Assembly (NCBI GenBank): GCA_041686695.1
Contig: JAWLDJ010000107.1
Location: forward strand, 1 to 7,483
DNA length: 7,483 nt
Direction of reading: 5' to 3'
Origin: T1Sed10-7 sp041686695
Lineage (GTDB): Bacteria > Actinomycetota > Nitriliruptoria > Nitriliruptorales > Nitriliruptoraceae
Of the stretch, positions 5,283-7,483 are shown in pieces (within the stretch, counting starts at the first letter, position 1; each line of letters starts with the position of its first letter). Under the pieces are notes generated by a model. The model saw only the letters and a program-made list of their open reading frames with translations. It did not search any database and had not been told where the DNA came from. A program made the translations under genes and the position numbers.

Positions 5283-6905
5283 TCAGTCCTCGACGGTCAC
5301 GCCACGCAGGTTGAGGAGCCCCATGAAGCTCGGAGCCTCGAAGCCCTGCACGCGTGGGCTCTGCGCCCAGATGAGGTTCTCGCTCAGGATCGGGATGTAG
5401 GTCACGTCCTCCATCACCAGCGATGACGCCTCCTGGAAGATGTCGGCCCGCGCCTGCTCGTCGAGCTCGTTGCCGGCTGCTGCCAGCAGCTCCTCGAGCC
5501 CGTCGTGCTCGTAGCCGCCGGGGTTCCCCGGCGATGCTCCCCGGAAGGCGAAGTTCATCCCGTAGGTCGGGTCCAGGAACGGACCCGTCGGCAGGGTCGC
5601 CACGTGCGCGTTGCCCGACAGGAACGTCTGGAAGAACTCCAAGCCCGGTGGGGCCTGGACCTCGGGATCGAGCCCGATGTCCTGGAACATCTGCTGCGTG
5701 ACCTCCGCCATGAGCCCCCAACGGGCGTCCTCGGTGAAGGTGACGATGGTGAACTCGGCACCCTCCGCGCCCGCCTCACTCACGAGGGCCCGGGCCGCCT
5801 CGGGATCGTAGGTCGCGAACTCGTCGGGGTTGTCCGCATCGGAGAAGACGGAGTCGGCGGGGTAGGGCTGGGTGGCCGGCTCGCAGGCACCACCGAAGGC
5901 GGCCTCGCAGACGGCTTCACGGTCGATGGCCAGCGACATCGCCTGTCGGACGCGGGCGTCGTCCATCGGCTCCAGTGACGTGTTGATCGGGAGGCCATAG
6001 ACGTTGTTCTGGTTCCTGACCTCGATCAGCTCGTAGTCACCGCCGACCTCCTGCGCGAGCTCACCCGGGACGTTGGCGATGTCCAGCGTGCCGGCACGGA
6101 GCTCGTTGAGACGGGCGTCGTTGGGAAGGATGCGGACCGTGAGCTCCTCCACCCCCTGGCTCTCCGGGTCCCAGTAGTCCTCCCGCGCACGCATGACGTA
6201 CTGCGTGGGGTCCGACTGCTCCAGGACGAACATCCCGATCCCGGCGGGGTCCGTGCTGATGTCACGCCCCTCGGCGATGGCCTCCTGCGAGATCATCGCA
6301 CCGGCCGGGCCTGCCAGAGCCAGTGGCAGCGATGCCACGCCGTCGGGCTTGCGGAGACGGATCTCGAGGTCCGAGAGGGCCTCGACCGTGACGCCACCGA
6401 GGTCCAACGCGGTCTGCGAGCCTTCCAGGGTCTGGCTGCGCTCGAAGTTCGCGGCGACGCTTTCGGCGTTGAACGGCGCACCATCGGAGAAGGTCACCCC
6501 TTCACGCAGCGTCATGTCGAGGTAGGCACCCTCGTCGTCCTCGCCACCCTCCCAGGCGGTGGCGAGCATCGGTGCTGCTGCACCATCGGCCTCGACCTGG
6601 GTCAACCGGTCGTACAGCTGGTTGGTCAGCAGCGTGAAGCCGGCGCTCTGCAGGACATCGGGATCCGCGGTGTCCAGGGTGAGGGAGGTCCCGACGACCA
6701 GCGACCCGCTCGGGCCGGCCGCGGCGCCGCTGTCCTCGCCCGAGTCCTCGGTGTCCCCACCCGAATCCTCGGTGTCCTCCGAGGGTGCAGGATCCTCTTC
6801 CTCCGTCGAGCCACCGCAACCGGCGAGGGCTACGGCGAAGACCAAGGCAGCCGTGGCGACCTGCCATGGCCGGGCCACGCGGCCCACGCGTGTACGTGAC
6901 AACAT
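5283..6905 (-). CDS. Family 5 solute-binding lipoprotein of the peptide-type ABC importer
   Basis: This 540-residue extracytoplasmic receptor would capture the ligand and deliver it to the permeases. A signal peptide (Arg-rich start, hydrophobic core about 16-28) ends in lipobox LAGC with Cys30 as the lipidated residue. An acidic low-complexity linker (about 34-64) then tethers the fold to the membrane. SBP_bac_5 landmarks follow: GSLVVGTSLTLDTADPD (67-83), LREGVTFSDGAPFNAESV (133-150), DYWDPES (243-249), LPNDARLNELRAGTLDIANV (260-279) and MDDARVRQAMSLAIDRE (314-330). Length and motif order fit DppA/OppA-type proteins. Only two cysteines besides Cys30 occur, Cys333 and Cys341, close enough for a disulfide. 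The ATG at 6905 is preceded by AAAGGGAG with 8 nt spacing and starts a perfect signal peptide. It lies 77 nt after the amidase gene and 152 nt before the permeases. The family is not ligand-specific, so peptide, nickel, opine or sugar ligands remain possible. Confidence 0.96.
   Translation of the reverse strand: MLSRTRVGRVARPWQVATAALVFAVALAGCGGSTEEEDPAPSEDTEDSGGDTEDSGEDSGAAAGPSGSLVVGTSLTLDTADPDVLQSAGFTLLTNQLYDRLTQVEADGAAAPMLATAWEGGEDDEGAYLDMTLREGVTFSDGAPFNAESVAANFERSQTLEGSQTALDLGGVTVEALSDLEIRLRKPDGVASLPLALAGPAGAMISQEAIAEGRDISTDPAGIGMFVLEQSDPTQYVMRAREDYWDPESQGVEELTVRILPNDARLNELRAGTLDIANVPGELAQEVGGDYELIEVRNQNNVYGLPINTSLEPMDDARVRQAMSLAIDREAVCEAAFGGACEPATQPYPADSVFSDADNPDEFATYDPEAARALVSEAGAEGAEFTIVTFTEDARWGLMAEVTQQMFQDIGLDPEVQAPPGLEFFQTFLSGNAHVATLPTGPFLDPTYGMNFAFRGASPGNPGGYEHDGLEELLAAAGNELDEQARADIFQEASSLVMEDVTYIPILSENLIWAQSPRVQGFEAPSFMGLLNLRGVTVED
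6739..6777 (-). repeat. 21-bp tandem direct repeat encoding the lipoprotein's acidic linker
   Basis: On the plus strand CCCGAGTCCTCGGTGTCC (6739-6756) recurs as CCCGAATCCTCGGTGTCC (6760-6777), with one mismatch and a 21-bp period. It encodes the seven-residue units DTEDSGG and DTEDSGE (51-57), followed by a partial third, DSG. Because the period is a whole number of codons, copy changes would lengthen or shorten the linker without a frameshift. Confidence 0.75.
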
Positions 6906-6922
6906 CAGCGGTTCTCCCTTTG

Positions 6923-6937
6923 CGATCGTTGTGATCG
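6923..6937. promoter_or_regulatory. Short palindrome upstream of the binding-protein gene
   Basis: CGATC-GTTGT-GATCG is an inverted repeat with 5-bp arms and a 5-nt centre. It lies just upstream of the AAAGGGAG ribosome site in the 77-nt spacer after the amidase gene. It could be an operator half-site pair or a small mRNA hairpin. No convincing -35/-10 pair was recognised beside it, and CGATC is common across the window, so the call is weak. Confidence 0.25.
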
Positions 6938-6982
6938 ATGCTCGGTGTCGTGTCGTGCCTCGTGCGCCCGTGCTTGGACCGG

Positions 6983-7483
6983 CTACGCCGGCACCTCGGT
7001 GGCCAGCGGTGGCCGGTGCTGCGCCCAGGGCAGCGCCTGCTCGATGGCGCGGCTGGCCCGCAGCACGGCCGCTTCCCCGTTGCGCTTGCCGATGATGTGG
7101 AGACCGACCGGCAGCCCGTCGACGAACCCACAGGGCACGGTCGCGGCTGTCAGGCCGGTGAAGTTGATCATCCCGGTGATCCCCAGCGCGCTGATGATCC
7201 AGTCGAAGTTCGAGAACAGTGCGGTATCCGGCGGCTTGACCTTCGGAGCGGTCATCGTCACCGTGGGTGTCACGATCAGGTCGTACCGCTCGAACACCTG
7301 CCGGAACTGCTCGATCACCTCGAAGCGGACCCGCAGCGCACGCGAGTACTCGACCGCCGTGGTGTGGCGGAACTGCTCGAACCGGGGGTTGTCGACGGCG
7401 AACGACAGCAGCGGCCGCTTCCCCGGGTCCTCGAGGAGGTGCCCCGAGACCGAGTACTTGTCCACGCCCCGGATGATGTCGAA
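6983..7483 (-). CDS. Amidase-signature family hydrolase, C-terminal part only
   Basis: This is the last 166 residues of a cytoplasmic amidase; the gene begins beyond the right edge. The frame is open from base 7483 to the TAG at 6985-6983. The segment ERYDLIVTPTVTMTAPKV, the stretch INFTGLTAATVPCGF, then DGLPVGLHIIGKRNGEAAVL and a closing helix RASRAIEQALPW form the usual C-terminal end of amidase-signature proteins (typically 450-500 residues). The Ser-cisSer-Lys catalytic triad lies in the missing N-terminal part, so activity cannot be judged. A GTG at 7465 is internal, because conserved-looking sequence (FDIIRG) continues upstream of it. The family hydrolyses amide bonds, including those of carboxamides, aryl-acylamides and Glu-tRNA amidation subunits. 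A GatA role is unlikely given the transporter context. The gene ends 77 nt before the binding-protein gene and is probably cotranscribed with it. Confidence 0.92.
   Translation of the reverse strand, partial: FDIIRGVDKYSVSGHLLEDPGKRPLLSFAVDNPRFEQFRHTTAVEYSRALRVRFEVIEQFRQVFERYDLIVTPTVTMTAPKVKPPDTALFSNFDWIISALGITGMINFTGLTAATVPCGFVDGLPVGLHIIGKRNGEAAVLRASRAIEQALPWAQHRPPLATEVPA

Noticed and set aside
5505..5978. 157-codon plus-strand open frame opposite the binding-protein gene
   Set aside because: It is antisense to conserved SBP_bac_5 sequence and has shadow-type composition; no family was recognised.
1..7483. Frequent CGATC/GATCG words across the window as a special repeat or uptake signal
   Set aside because: They occur inside coding frames as common Asp, Ile and Arg codon combinations in GC-rich DNA. 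I could not count them against a background model, so no claim is made.
1..7483. CRISPR arrays, tRNA or rRNA genes, insertion sequences, phage or defence genes
   Set aside because: No regularly spaced repeats, cloverleaf-like segments, terminal inverted repeats or transposase/defence motifs were seen on either strand.

Overview
The window is high-GC DNA (about two-thirds G+C by eye), with strong GC bias at third codon positions, GTG and TTG starts alongside ATG, and good Shine-Dalgarno sequences. Together with the lipoprotein and ABC-transporter style, this suggests a high-GC actinomycete (Actinomycetota). Nothing in the window fixes the genus. The acidic linker of the binding protein would fit, but does not prove, a salt- or alkali-tolerant lineage.

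Every supported gene lies on the minus strand, so the window reads right to left as one probable transcription unit. The order is: the 3' end of an amidase-signature hydrolase (7483-6983); a family-5 solute-binding lipoprotein (6905-5283); a DppB-type permease (5130-4114); a DppC-type permease (4117-3224); a DppD-type ATPase (3234-2185); a DppF-type ATPase (2081-1284); and the 5' part (about 400 codons) of a YtcJ-type metal-dependent amidohydrolase (1202 to beyond base 1). B-C and C-D overlap by 4 and 11 nt, which indicates translational coupling. The spacers are 77 nt (amidase/binding protein), 152 nt (binding protein/B), 103 nt (D/F) and 81 nt (F/amidohydrolase). No gene-free stretch exceeds 300 bases.

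Together these genes encode a complete five-part importer of the peptide/nickel/opine (Dpp/Opp) class. The lipoprotein captures a ligand outside, the B/C heterodimer forms the channel, and the D/F ATPases drive import. A cytoplasmic C-N hydrolase brackets the cassette on each side. The simplest inference is uptake and stepwise hydrolysis of an amide-containing compound (small peptide, N-acyl compound, cyclic amide or similar). The sequence does not reveal the ligand.

No CRISPR array, RNA gene, mobile element or clearly novel system is visible. The points worth a second look are: a bulged hairpin just after the binding-protein stop; two mutually exclusive hairpins at the amidohydrolase ribosome-binding site; unusual EAA coupling loops in both permeases; an ATPase pair in which only one member carries the four-cysteine C-terminal cluster; and a 21-bp tandem repeat encoding the acidic linker of the lipoprotein.
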